Assembly (NCBI RefSeq): GCF_030503635.1
Contig: NZ_CP129965.1
Coordinates: 434,001 to 498,000 of the forward strand
Reading direction: 5' to 3'
DNA length: 64,000 nt
Origin: Corynebacterium sp. P3-F1
Lineage (GTDB): Bacteria; Actinomycetota; Actinomycetes; Mycobacteriales; Mycobacteriaceae
Every line of letters begins with the position of its first letter. The first letter of the stretch is position 1. Positions 17,357-24,375 of this stretch are shown piece by piece. A model generated the notes under the pieces. The model searched no databases and was not told the DNA's origin. It worked only from the letters and a program-made list of their open reading frames with translations. The position numbers and the translations under genes were made by a program.

Positions 17357-17941
17357 ATGACAACTACGCACACTCCGGGCGCACGCGGCACGAGCGTCGC
17401 CACCGATATCGCCTACATTGCGGTCTTCGCCGCACTGATTTCCGTACTCGGATTCGTCGCCATCCCTGTCGGATCAGCCGGCGTACCCATCGTGCTGCAG
17501 AACGCGGCGACGATCTTGGCGGGTCTGGTCCTCGGGGGCCGCCGCGGTTTCTTGGCAACAGGCCTCTTTCTGCTCATCAGCGTCGCTTTCCCTGTGCTCG
17601 CTGGTGGCCGCACCCTGATTCAAGCTTTCTCGGGACCAACGATCGGCTACCTGCTCGGTTATCTCCTGGGAGCAGGCGCGGCCGGATACATCACGTACCG
17701 CGCACCACGGAACAACAAAGCAGCCCTGATCGGGATGCTCATTCTCGGCAGCATCGTCGCTGTGTTCCTGCAGTACTTTTTCGGCACACTCGGCCTCATG
17801 TGGCGCGCCGACATGCATGTAGGTCCCGCCATTGCCGCGCAGCTGCCATTCATTTTGCCGGATATGGGCAAGCTCGCAGTGATGGTCGCGATCGCGTTCG
17901 CCGTTCACTCTGCTTTCCCCCAGCTGCGCCGCACCCAGTAA
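17357..17941 (+). CDS. bioY: Biotin transporter substrate-binding membrane subunit (S component)
   Basis: Captures biotin in the energy-coupling-factor transporter BioYMN. The 194-residue protein is a six-helix BioY, with VPIVLQNAATILAGLVLGGRRG (ligand loop and conserved GxRRG) and the later QYFFGTLGLMW and FILPDMGKLAV. ATG 17357 is supported by the leaderless -10 box. bioM starts 9 bp downstream. Many corynebacteria are biotin auxotrophs and rely on this system. Confidence 0.93.
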   Translation: MTTTHTPGARGTSVATDIAYIAVFAALISVLGFVAIPVGSAGVPIVLQNAATILAGLVLGGRRGFLATGLFLLISVAFPVLAGGRTLIQAFSGPTIGYLLGYLLGAGAAGYITYRAPRNNKAALIGMLILGSIVAVFLQYFFGTLGLMWRADMHVGPAIAAQLPFILPDMGKLAVMVAIAFAVHSAFPQLRRTQ

Positions 17942-17950
17942 CCTCGCACT

Positions 17951-18661
17951 GTGCCGACTATCTCCTTCGACCGCGCCAGCGTCGCCTACGACTCCGCTGT
18001 CGTGCTTCAGCCGCAGACTTTCGAGCTGACCGAACAGCGTATCGGCATCATCGGATCCAACGGCTCCGGTAAGTCAACGCTGGTGCGGTTGGTCAACGGA
18101 CTCATCGAGCCTACCTCCGGTGCCGTGCACTACAACGGTCTCGATGTGTCGAAGAAAGGCAGGGACGTTCGCCGGAAGGTCGGCTTCATCTTCTCCGACG
18201 CTGAGGCGCAGATCGTCATGCCACGGGTGCGCGACGACATCGCGTTCTCCCTGCGCCGCTTCAAACTGCCCAAGGACGAGGTGAATGAGCGCGTCGACGA
18301 CATGCTCCAACGCTTCCGTCTTGTCGACCGCGCCGAGAACTCGCCCCACACTCTATCCGGCGGCGAAAAGCAGATGCTCGCGCTGGCCGCCGTCATGGTG
18401 ATCGAGCCCGAAACCGTTATCGCCGACGAGCCCACCACGCTGTTGGACATGCGTAATCGCCGCCGCATCATCCAAGAATTGACGTCGCTGGAGCAGCAAG
18501 TCATCGTGGTCACCCACGACATCGACATGCTCACGGATTTCGACCGCGTCTTATGCATGAACGACGGCGACGTGGCGTTCGACGGACCACCGAGCGATGC
18601 CATCGCGTTCTACACCGACCTGATGGAGCGTCTCGACGCCTCCGGTGAATCGGGTGTGTAA
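17951..18661 (+). CDS. bioM: Biotin ECF transporter ATPase
   Basis: Energises BioY. A 236-residue ABC ATPase: Walker A GSNGSGKSTL near residue 37, Q-loop area, signature LSGGEKQML, Walker B ETVIADEPTTLLD and switch His in VVTHDIDML. Start GTG 17951. It lies between bioY (9 bp gap) and bioN (2 bp gap) in one operon. Confidence 0.93.
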   Translation: MPTISFDRASVAYDSAVVLQPQTFELTEQRIGIIGSNGSGKSTLVRLVNGLIEPTSGAVHYNGLDVSKKGRDVRRKVGFIFSDAEAQIVMPRVRDDIAFSLRRFKLPKDEVNERVDDMLQRFRLVDRAENSPHTLSGGEKQMLALAAVMVIEPETVIADEPTTLLDMRNRRRIIQELTSLEQQVIVVTHDIDMLTDFDRVLCMNDGDVAFDGPPSDAIAFYTDLMERLDASGESGV

Positions 18662-18663
18662 CT

Positions 18664-19281
18664 GTGCGTATCCGAGAACTTCCCATGGGGGTCTACGTCC
18701 CTGGAACCACGGTGATCCACCGGGCCTCGCCAGCCAAGAAATTCGCGGTGCTTTTCCTGTTCATCATCCTGATCACCATGCTGCCGTCCCAGCCCTGGCA
18801 TTCGCTCGTGGCGGTGGTTGGCGTAGGGGTCCTATATGCGGTTGCACGGATACCGCTTCGGACTGCTCTGCGCCAAGTCGCACCGATTCTTCCCTTCATG
18901 GCGTTCATTGGCGTGTTTCTGTGGTGGCAAAGCGGCCTGGAGGAGATGCTCACCACCGTCTTCGGGCTCATCGCCGCACTTATGGCTGCCAGCCTGTTCA
19001 CTCTGACCACCACGATCGAGGCGCTCATGAAGGCCCTCGAATCGAGTATGGCACCACTCGAGCGCATCGGAGTACCCGTGGACACCGTCAGTTTGGCCAT
19101 CGCGCTGACAATCCGACAGATCCCCGTCCTTCTCGGCACCGCGAACGAGTCATTGGACGCGCGAAAGGCCAGGGGTGCGAATCTCTCGCTCCTGGCCTTC
19201 GGTACGCCACTTGTCATCCGCAGTGTCCGCCACGCCCAGCTTACGGGCGAGGCACTCATGGCACGCGGTGCAGTGGATTGA
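18664..19281 (+). CDS. bioN: Biotin ECF transporter T component
   Basis: Scaffold that couples ATP hydrolysis by BioM to BioY. The 205-residue CbiQ/EcfT-type protein has four to five membrane helices and the coupling motif with Ala-Arg-Gly, seen as NESLDARKARGANLS near residue 165 and ALMARGAVD at the C-terminus. GTG start, 2 bp after bioM. It converges with pspA, the stop codons being 34 bp apart. Confidence 0.92.
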   Translation: MRIRELPMGVYVPGTTVIHRASPAKKFAVLFLFIILITMLPSQPWHSLVAVVGVGVLYAVARIPLRTALRQVAPILPFMAFIGVFLWWQSGLEEMLTTVFGLIAALMAASLFTLTTTIEALMKALESSMAPLERIGVPVDTVSLAIALTIRQIPVLLGTANESLDARKARGANLSLLAFGTPLVIRSVRHAQLTGEALMARGAVD

Positions 19282-19314
19282 GTCGATTTCTAGCGTGCTT
19301 CTAAGTCACGGTGT

Positions 19315-20172
19315 TTAGCGTTCGCCGCGCAGCTCCCGCATGCGCGCAGCGACGGCATCCTTGTCCACGTCGGAGTAGTTGCCGGTAGAGGCGGAAGCGT
19401 TCGACGAAGCAGAGTTCCCCTTCTCAATTGCCGGCTTCTGGCCGGACTCAAGCTGGCCACCCATTTCGGCGCGGAGCTGCTCGAGGCGGTTGTGGCCAGC
19501 CATCTGGATGCCAGCCTGCTCGACCTCAGCCATGCGGCCCTGGACGGAGTTCTGCGCAAGCTCAGTCTGGCCGAGAGCGTTGGAGTAACGGCGCTCGATC
19601 TTCTCGCGCACCTGCTCCAAGTTCGGGGAAGCACCGTCGGTGATGGAGTTCATGGACTGCAGGGACTCAGCGACCTTCTCCTGCATCTTTGCCTGCTCCA
19701 GCTGGGACAGGAGCTTCGAGCGTTCAGCCACCTGCTGCTGGAGCTTCATAGAGTTGCGCTCGACAGCCTGCTTAGCCTGCTCGGCCTGCTGCAAAGCTTG
19801 GTCGTGAAGCGCCTTGGTGTCCTCGACGCCCTGCTCTGCGGTGACGAGCTGAGCGGCGAACGCCTCGGCAGCATTCTCGTACTCGGTCGCCTTGGCGTTA
19901 TCGCCCTCCGCGCGGGACTTGTCGGCGAGCTGCAGAGCCTGCTTGGTGTTCGCCTGCAATTTCTCCACGTCAGCCAGGCGACGGTTGAGCTGCATTTCCA
20001 GCTGACGCTGGTTGCCAATCACGGCCGCAGCCTGCTGGGAGAGCTCCTGGTGCTGGCGCTGCGCCTCACCGATCGCCTGCTCGATCTGAATCTTCGGATC
20101 TGCGTTCTCCTCGATCTTGTTATCGAAGAGGGCCATCAGGTAATTCCAGAATTTGGTGAACGGATTAGCCAT
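19315..20172 (-). CDS. pspA: PspA/IM30-family membrane-stress protein
   Basis: Peripheral inner-membrane ESCRT-III-like protein that protects membrane integrity. 285 residues, strongly helical and Gln/Ala/Glu-rich from about residue 25 to 220, with an N-terminal amphipathic helix [17 protein letters not shown]-terminal part is low-complexity Ser/Asn. The gene order pspA-clgR-cinA-pgsA mirrors Rv2744c-Rv2745c-Rv2746c in mycobacteria, where ClgR activates pspA. RBS-like AAAGGCGATTT precedes ATG 20172. Confidence 0.9.
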   Translation of the reverse strand: MANPFTKFWNYLMALFDNKIEENADPKIQIEQAIGEAQRQHQELSQQAAAVIGNQRQLEMQLNRRLADVEKLQANTKQALQLADKSRAEGDNAKATEYENAAEAFAAQLVTAEQGVEDTKALHDQALQQAEQAKQAVERNSMKLQQQVAERSKLLSQLEQAKMQEKVAESLQSMNSITDGASPNLEQVREKIERRYSNALGQTELAQNSVQGRMAEVEQAGIQMAGHNRLEQLRAEMGGQLESGQKPAIEKGNSASSNASASTGNYSDVDKDAVAARMRELRGER

Positions 20173-20221
20173 GGTCGGGAAATCGCCTTTCTACAGCGTG
20201 GAGTTTCACCACGTCACGTGA

Positions 20222-20242
20222 TTCGTCGCTAACGGTTCAATG
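20222..20242 (-). promoter_or_regulatory. Possible ClgR site upstream of pspA
   Basis: CGCTAACGGTT at 20227-20237 matches nine of eleven positions of the published ClgR core CGCYNANRGCG. It is 55 bp upstream of pspA in the 105-bp clgR-pspA gap. Weak evidence on its own, strengthened by the neighbour being clgR. Confidence 0.3.
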
Positions 20243-20277
20243 GTAGCGGAGCACGGCAGACCGTGTGTGGTGCCCAG

Positions 20278-20685
20278 CTAGACCTCTGCAGCTGCCGGCG
20301 GGGTCTGGGCCAGCTCCTCCTCCATCGCCTGGAGCGACAGATTGGCAGCGGCTTCAAGCAGCAGTTCCGACACGGTGGTGTCTAGCGCGACGCACACGGC
20401 AGCGAGGAGCTCGGAGGAGACCTCTTTACGGCCGCGCTCAAGCTCGGAGATGTAGCCGGGGGAAACGCTCGCTTCGGCTGCGAGTTCACGCAGCGTCACA
20501 CCTTTGTCCGCGCGGAACGCACGCAACGACATCCCTAAAGCCTCCCGCAGGAGTGGTTCACGCACCTTAGTCTTGTCGCGGACCGATGCGTTTTCCGGGG
20601 TGTGGCCAGGAGCAGAATCCGCAGGGCGGGCATCGTGGGCGGGCTGGTAATTGAGCGTCGTTGTAGTTGCCATCACGTCGTTCAA
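20278..20685 (-). CDS. clgR: Helix-turn-helix regulator ClgR
   Basis: Activator of protease and stress genes (clpC, clpP, pspA in relatives). The 135-residue protein has a disordered N-terminus of about 45 residues and an Xre-type HTH: TLRELAAEASVSPGYISELERGRKEVS. The C-terminal LQAMEEELAQTPPAAAEV ends in an Ala-Val-rich degron-like tail. ATG 20685 overlaps the cinA stop by 4 bp, consistent with coupling; a second ATG lies four codons later. Confidence 0.93.
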   Translation of the reverse strand: MNDVMATTTTLNYQPAHDARPADSAPGHTPENASVRDKTKVREPLLREALGMSLRAFRADKGVTLRELAAEASVSPGYISELERGRKEVSSELLAAVCVALDTTVSELLLEAAANLSLQAMEEELAQTPPAAAEV

Positions 20686-21299
20686 CGGTTGTCCCCTCCG
20701 TTTTGTTCCCGCTCGATTTCAGACGTGCTCTCAAGCAGCACGGCAACGATGGCCGCGGCCACCGCGTACTCGCGGATCTCCTGACGCTCCCCCACAAGAA
20801 CCCGCACTGGCTCATGTGCACCCGGCACGAGCGCGAATTGAACGAACTGCGAGAAGTCCGGGATTCCAGCCACGTCCGCTAGGATCTCGGCGGCTGGGTG
20901 TGAAACGGTGCGCGATGGGCCTGCGACCGCGATGTGCACCTCGCCCACGGGGTGCCCGTCCTGCGGGTCAGGGCCTGCCACACCTGTCAGCGCAACACCC
21001 CACGTGGTGCTGCACACCGACTGCGCGCCGCGTGCCATGTGCCGCGCAGTCACGGCGGAGACGGGGCCGTACCTGTCGAGAATCTTCTCCGGCACGCCAG
21101 CCAGCGATACCTTGAGGTCCGTCGCGTATGTGACTAATCCACCGCGCAAGACATTTGAAGCACCGGGCACCTCCGCCACACTCGCGCTGGCCAAACCAGC
21201 AGTCAGGGACTCGCAAAACGCGAGGGTCTCTCCGCGCGCCGTGAGGGTGCGGACGAGATCGGCGGCTGCGGAGGCGTCGCTAAGCGTGCCCTGTGTCAT
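20682..21299 (-). CDS. cinA: CinA C-terminal-domain protein (nicotinamide-nucleotide amidase-like)
   Basis: 205 residues forming only the C-terminal amidohydrolase domain (PncC type), recognised by LAFCESLTAGLASASVAEVPGAS, VTYATDLKV, the SAVTARHMARGA segment and ALTGVAGPD. Probable deamidation of NMN. ATG 21299 overlaps the pgsA stop by 4 bp and its own stop overlaps clgR, so pgsA, cinA and clgR are one coupled unit. Confidence 0.9.
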   Translation of the reverse strand: MTQGTLSDASAAADLVRTLTARGETLAFCESLTAGLASASVAEVPGASNVLRGGLVTYATDLKVSLAGVPEKILDRYGPVSAVTARHMARGAQSVCSTTWGVALTGVAGPDPQDGHPVGEVHIAVAGPSRTVSHPAAEILADVAGIPDFSQFVQFALVPGAHEPVRVLVGERQEIREYAVAAAIVAVLLESTSEIEREQNGGDNR

Positions 21300-21853
21300 G
21301 CCGAAGTCCTGTTCGCCTTGGCACCGTCGACGAGGTACTGCACACCCGTGACCACGGTGACGACCACAGCAATGAGCATGGCCACCAACGTCGGTACATC
21401 CATCCATGCCGGCAACGGGCACAAGTACATGCCGACGCCGACAGACTGCAAAACGGTTTTGAGCTTGCCGCCCTTGGACGCCGGCACGACCTTGCCGCCC
21501 CGCAGCATACCCATACGCCAGAAAGTGATACCCAGCTCGCGGACGATGATCACGACAGTGATCCAGATCGGCAGCGGGCCTGCAATATTAAGCGTAACCA
21601 GGGCGGTGATCATCAACGCCTTATCCGCGATGGGGTCGGCGATTTTGCCGAAATCCGTCACCAGCCCACGAGAACGAGCGATATCGCCGTCCAGCTTGTC
21701 CGTGATCATCAGCGCGACGAACACGCCGAACGCCCACCACCACCGCTCCGAGAGCACCAGCCACGCGAAGACTGGAATGAACAAAATACGCAGCGAAGTC
21801 AAAAAGTTGGGCAGATTCCAGTTCGACGGCTTTTGCTGGGTCGGAGCGTTCAC
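21296..21853 (-). CDS. pgsA: CDP-alcohol phosphatidyltransferase PgsA
   Basis: Probable phosphatidylglycerophosphate synthase in the membrane. The 185-residue protein carries the family motif DG-x2-AR-x8-G-x3-D-x3-D (DGDIARSRG...FGKIADPIAD) near residues 55-77 and about five hydrophobic helices. The start is GTG 21853, which TAGGGT precedes by exactly 7 nt, suggesting a leaderless transcript divergent from the YciI gene. Confidence 0.92.
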   Translation of the reverse strand: MNAPTQQKPSNWNLPNFLTSLRILFIPVFAWLVLSERWWWAFGVFVALMITDKLDGDIARSRGLVTDFGKIADPIADKALMITALVTLNIAGPLPIWITVVIIVRELGITFWRMGMLRGGKVVPASKGGKLKTVLQSVGVGMYLCPLPAWMDVPTLVAMLIAVVVTVVTGVQYLVDGAKANRTSA

Positions 21854-21898
21854 ACCCTCAACCCTACATACCCGCTTCGCACGCTAGACTTCGCGCCC
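21854..21898. promoter_or_regulatory. Divergent leaderless promoters of pgsA and the YciI gene
   Basis: Minus strand TAGGGT (21861-21866) ends 7 nt before GTG of pgsA; plus strand TAGACT (21885-21890) ends 8 nt before ATG of the YciI gene. Confidence 0.55.
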
Positions 21899-22183
21899 AT
21901 GACCTATTTCATTGTCACGTACACATATGGCGAGAAAGATCTCATCGCGCAGACGCGCCCCGCACACCGCGACTTCATCACCGGCCTCAAAGAAGCGGGA
22001 AACGTTATCGCTGCCGGGCCATTCGCTGGCGACAAGCAATCCGTAATTATCGTGCGCCTTGCTGACGGCGCCACCCAGGCCGACGCGGAAGCATTGCTTG
22101 CCGACGACCCCTACCTCGCCGCCGGCGCCCTAGCCGACCGGGACTTCCGCGAGTGGACCCCGGTCATCAACGTCTGGGACTAA
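21899..22183 (+). CDS. YciI-like small protein
   Basis: A 94-residue dimeric alpha-beta barrel protein of the YciI family, recognisable from MTYFIVTYTYGEKDLIAQTRPAHRDFITGL, the His-Asp pair near residue 24 and GPFAGDKQ. Chemistry unknown; some relatives are hydrolases. It is a single gene converging with the terC-like gene, stops overlapping by 4 bp. Confidence 0.8.
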   Translation: MTYFIVTYTYGEKDLIAQTRPAHRDFITGLKEAGNVIAAGPFAGDKQSVIIVRLADGATQADAEALLADDPYLAAGALADRDFREWTPVINVWD

Positions 22184-23355
22184 TCCTTCCCGCCGCCGCG
22201 GGCGACGTCGAGGTGATCCGTCTCCCGTGAGCCGGTGGCGGTGTGGTCGCCCTTGCCGGATGTGGCCGGATCATCCACCCACTCGAGGTGGTTGCCGTGA
22301 TTGTCTACCTTGCGCCGGTTGCCGTGGTCATCGTAGTCGATATGGTACTTCGGGCCTTCCGGATCCTTCTCGCCGTTCTTCACCATCTGACGCTCCTTGA
22401 GCATCGACGCAATCGCTGTGATGATGAGCGTGCCCACGATGACCAGCAGCGAGGTGACGGTACCGATTTCCGGCACGTCAAAGCCCTCGCCGCCGTTGAT
22501 GAACGGCAGGTTGTTCTCGTGCAGCGCGTGCAGCAGAAGCTTCACGCCGATGAAGCCGAGGATGATGGCCAAGCCGTACGGCAGGTAGACGAGCTTGTCC
22601 AGCAGGCCATTGAGCAGGAAGTAGAGCTGGCGCAAGCCAAGCAGCGCGAAAGCGTTGGCGGTGAACACCAGGAACGGTTCAGTGGTGATGCCGAAGATCG
22701 CCGGAATGGAGTCGAAAGCGAACATCACGTCGATGAAGCCGATGGACAGCAGCGCCACGAACAGAGGGGTGACCGCCTTCTTGCCAGCCTCGGTGGCGGA
22801 GAACAACCGGTCGCCGTGGTACGACTCGGTCACAGGGATGGCTTTGCGCAGGGTCTTGACCACGAACATGTCGTTCGGGTCCGGGTCGTCCTGGTCCGTC
22901 GCCTCGTCGTAGACCAGCTTGATCGCGGTGTAGATGAGGAATGCGGCGAAAATATAGAACACCCACGCCCACGCTGAAATGATCACCGCGCCGAGCAGGA
23001 TGAAGATGAGCCGGAAAATCAGGGCCATCACGATACCGATGAGCAGCACCTTCTGCTGGTACGCACGCGGAATTTTGAATGTGCCCATGATCAGCGCGAA
23101 CACGAAGAGGTTGTCCACCGACAACGACAGCTCGGTGATGTAACCGGTGAAGAATTGGACCGCGTGCTCACCGTCCCACAGCCACCACACGATGCCGCCG
23201 AAGACGCAGGCCATGGTCATGTAGAACAGTGCCCAGCCGCCCGACTCCTTCATGGTCGGTTCGTGCGGGGTGCGCACGTGGGAAACGAAGTCGAAGACGA
23301 AGAAGCCCAGGATGACCACCGACGTGAGCAGCCAAATAGTCACAGGAACATGCAT
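22180..23355 (-). CDS. TerC/Alx-family membrane protein (putative manganese exporter)
   Basis: A 391-residue protein with eight to nine helices and the TerC acidic motifs: ELSLSVDNLFVFALIMG (Glu/Asp pair in helix 3) and FIDVMFAFDSIPAIFG (second pair). The final 70 residues are hydrophilic and Asp/His-rich. Members are believed to move Mn2+ or to metallate exoproteins. The upstream yybP-ykoY-type riboswitch makes the Mn2+ link strong. ATG 23355 is preceded by CCGGAGG with 7 nt spacing. Confidence 0.9.
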   Translation of the reverse strand: MHVPVTIWLLTSVVILGFFVFDFVSHVRTPHEPTMKESGGWALFYMTMACVFGGIVWWLWDGEHAVQFFTGYITELSLSVDNLFVFALIMGTFKIPRAYQQKVLLIGIVMALIFRLIFILLGAVIISAWAWVFYIFAAFLIYTAIKLVYDEATDQDDPDPNDMFVVKTLRKAIPVTESYHGDRLFSATEAGKKAVTPLFVALLSIGFIDVMFAFDSIPAIFGITTEPFLVFTANAFALLGLRQLYFLLNGLLDKLVYLPYGLAIILGFIGVKLLLHALHENNLPFINGGEGFDVPEIGTVTSLLVIVGTLIITAIASMLKERQMVKNGEKDPEGPKYHIDYDDHGNRRKVDNHGNHLEWVDDPATSGKGDHTATGSRETDHLDVARGGGKD

Positions 23356-23358
23356 GAT

Positions 23359-23396
23359 GAGACCTCCGGTTGAGATGACAATTAACCAGAGGTCTC
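23359..23396 (-). promoter_or_regulatory. Ribosome-binding-site sequestering hairpin
   Basis: A 13-bp stem (23359-23371 with 23384-23396, one G-T wobble, 12-nt loop) covers the terC GGAGG site. The upstream arm is the conserved 3' end of the riboswitch, so pairing is mutually exclusive with the riboswitch basal stem. Confidence 0.8.
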
Positions 23397-23525
23397 CCCC
23401 GCCTGCGCCGCTTATCGACGTTCAGGCCAGCCCGACCGGGACCCACCCCACCCAGATACGTGATTCGGCGTGGTGCGGGTAACCGTGTTGACGATCAAAG
23501 CTGAATATGGGGTACTCCCCTCCAA
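23389..23525 (-). ncRNA. yybP-ykoY-type manganese riboswitch
   Basis: On the minus strand the leader shows the conserved blocks of this class in order: GGGGAGTA (23513-23520), CGTCAACA (23486-23493) and GGGGGAGACCTC near 23390-23401. The 5' TTGGAGG (23519-23525) can pair with CCTCTGG to form P1; the same CCTCTGG can instead pair with CCGGAGG at the ribosome-binding site. That is the translational switch known for alx and mntP, ON with Mn2+. Confidence 0.8.
23410..23419. repeat. GTCGATAAGC motif copy within the riboswitch region
   Basis: GCTTATCGAC on the plus strand, part of the variable peripheral part of the leader. Confidence 0.65.
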
Positions 23526-23771
23526 CAAACAGCAACACTACTTGATCGTGGTCTCGTGTTCGCACCTCGACCCGCCTCACACGGGCATGCCCCCGCCCCG
23601 ACCCCGTTCACCGCGACCCGAATCAGCCGCCTCGGCTCGCTTTTTTCACAAACCCAGCTAGTTGGGTTTGCAGGACAGGCTAATCGGCCAAGCCCGCTGG
23701 GCGGACGCATCGGACCGATCAGAGGTCACAGCCCGGGCCCCTAGGGCGCGCGCCATCGGCAAATTTGAAAC
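23526..23771. other. Gap before the DJ-1 gene, promoter of terC leader
   Basis: No ORF of quality. It holds an inverted repeat (AAACCCA / TGGGTTT at 23650-23669) without a T-tract in either direction, and the putative start of the terC leader transcript. Confidence 0.45.
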
Positions 23772-24374
23772 TCACACGGCAAAGGGGTCATCGTCGGGAT
23801 CGAGATTGAGTCGGAGCTCAATCGCATCGGCTATTTCTTTAACAGCTTCGACTCCCCTGAGGTCTGCAATGAAAGCGGCGGCCATATCGATACCGGCAGA
23901 CACTCCTGAGGATGTCCAGCGGTCACGATCATGAACCCACCGTGACGCACGACGCCATTCAACCTTGTTACCTAAGCCCGCCGCCCACTCGAAGGCCCTC
24001 TTATTGCTCGTGGCGGCGTAGCCGTCCAAAAGACCAGTGGCAGCCAAAAGCGCCGACCCCGTGCACACAGACATGAGAGTCGTTGACGAGGCGGACAGCT
24101 CCCTCAAGTGCCCTAGAAACGGTTGGTCGTGGACGAGCTGTCGAGTGCCCATCCCACCAGGGACGAAAAGCACCTCCCCCGTCTTGGCCTCGTAAACCCC
24201 GTCGACTCCGAGGGTCACTCCTTGGGAGGACGTCACCGGCGCACCGTCAGGTGAAAGAAGCTCCACCTCGATCGCGGCGTCTTTAGAGAAGACTTCGACG
24301 GGGCCGGCAACATCGAGCAACTCGACGTCCTCGAAGAGGAGGACAGACACCCGCAGCGACTTTTCCCGCGGCAC
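23772..24374 (-). CDS. DJ-1/PfpI-family protein
   Basis: A 200-residue glutamine-amidotransferase-like fold. The nucleophile elbow SVCTGSALLAATGLL near residue 103 supplies the catalytic-type cysteine; FEDVELLDVAGPVEVF at the start is typical of isonitrile hydratase-like members. The usual His partner may be in TSSGVSAG. Role unknown: chaperone, hydratase or glyoxalase are family options. ATG 24374 is one base past the ftsK stop, so it is the last gene of that transcript. Confidence 0.8.
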   Translation of the reverse strand: MPREKSLRVSVLLFEDVELLDVAGPVEVFSKDAAIEVELLSPDGAPVTSSQGVTLGVDGVYEAKTGEVLFVPGGMGTRQLVHDQPFLGHLRELSASSTTLMSVCTGSALLAATGLLDGYAATSNKRAFEWAAGLGNKVEWRRASRWVHDRDRWTSSGVSAGIDMAAAFIADLRGVEAVKEIADAIELRLNLDPDDDPFAV

Positions 24375-24375
24375 C

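Noticed and set aside
23649..23670. AAACCCA/TGGGTTT inverted repeat as a terminator
   Set aside because: No T-tract follows on either strand; the T-run nearby is on the wrong side.
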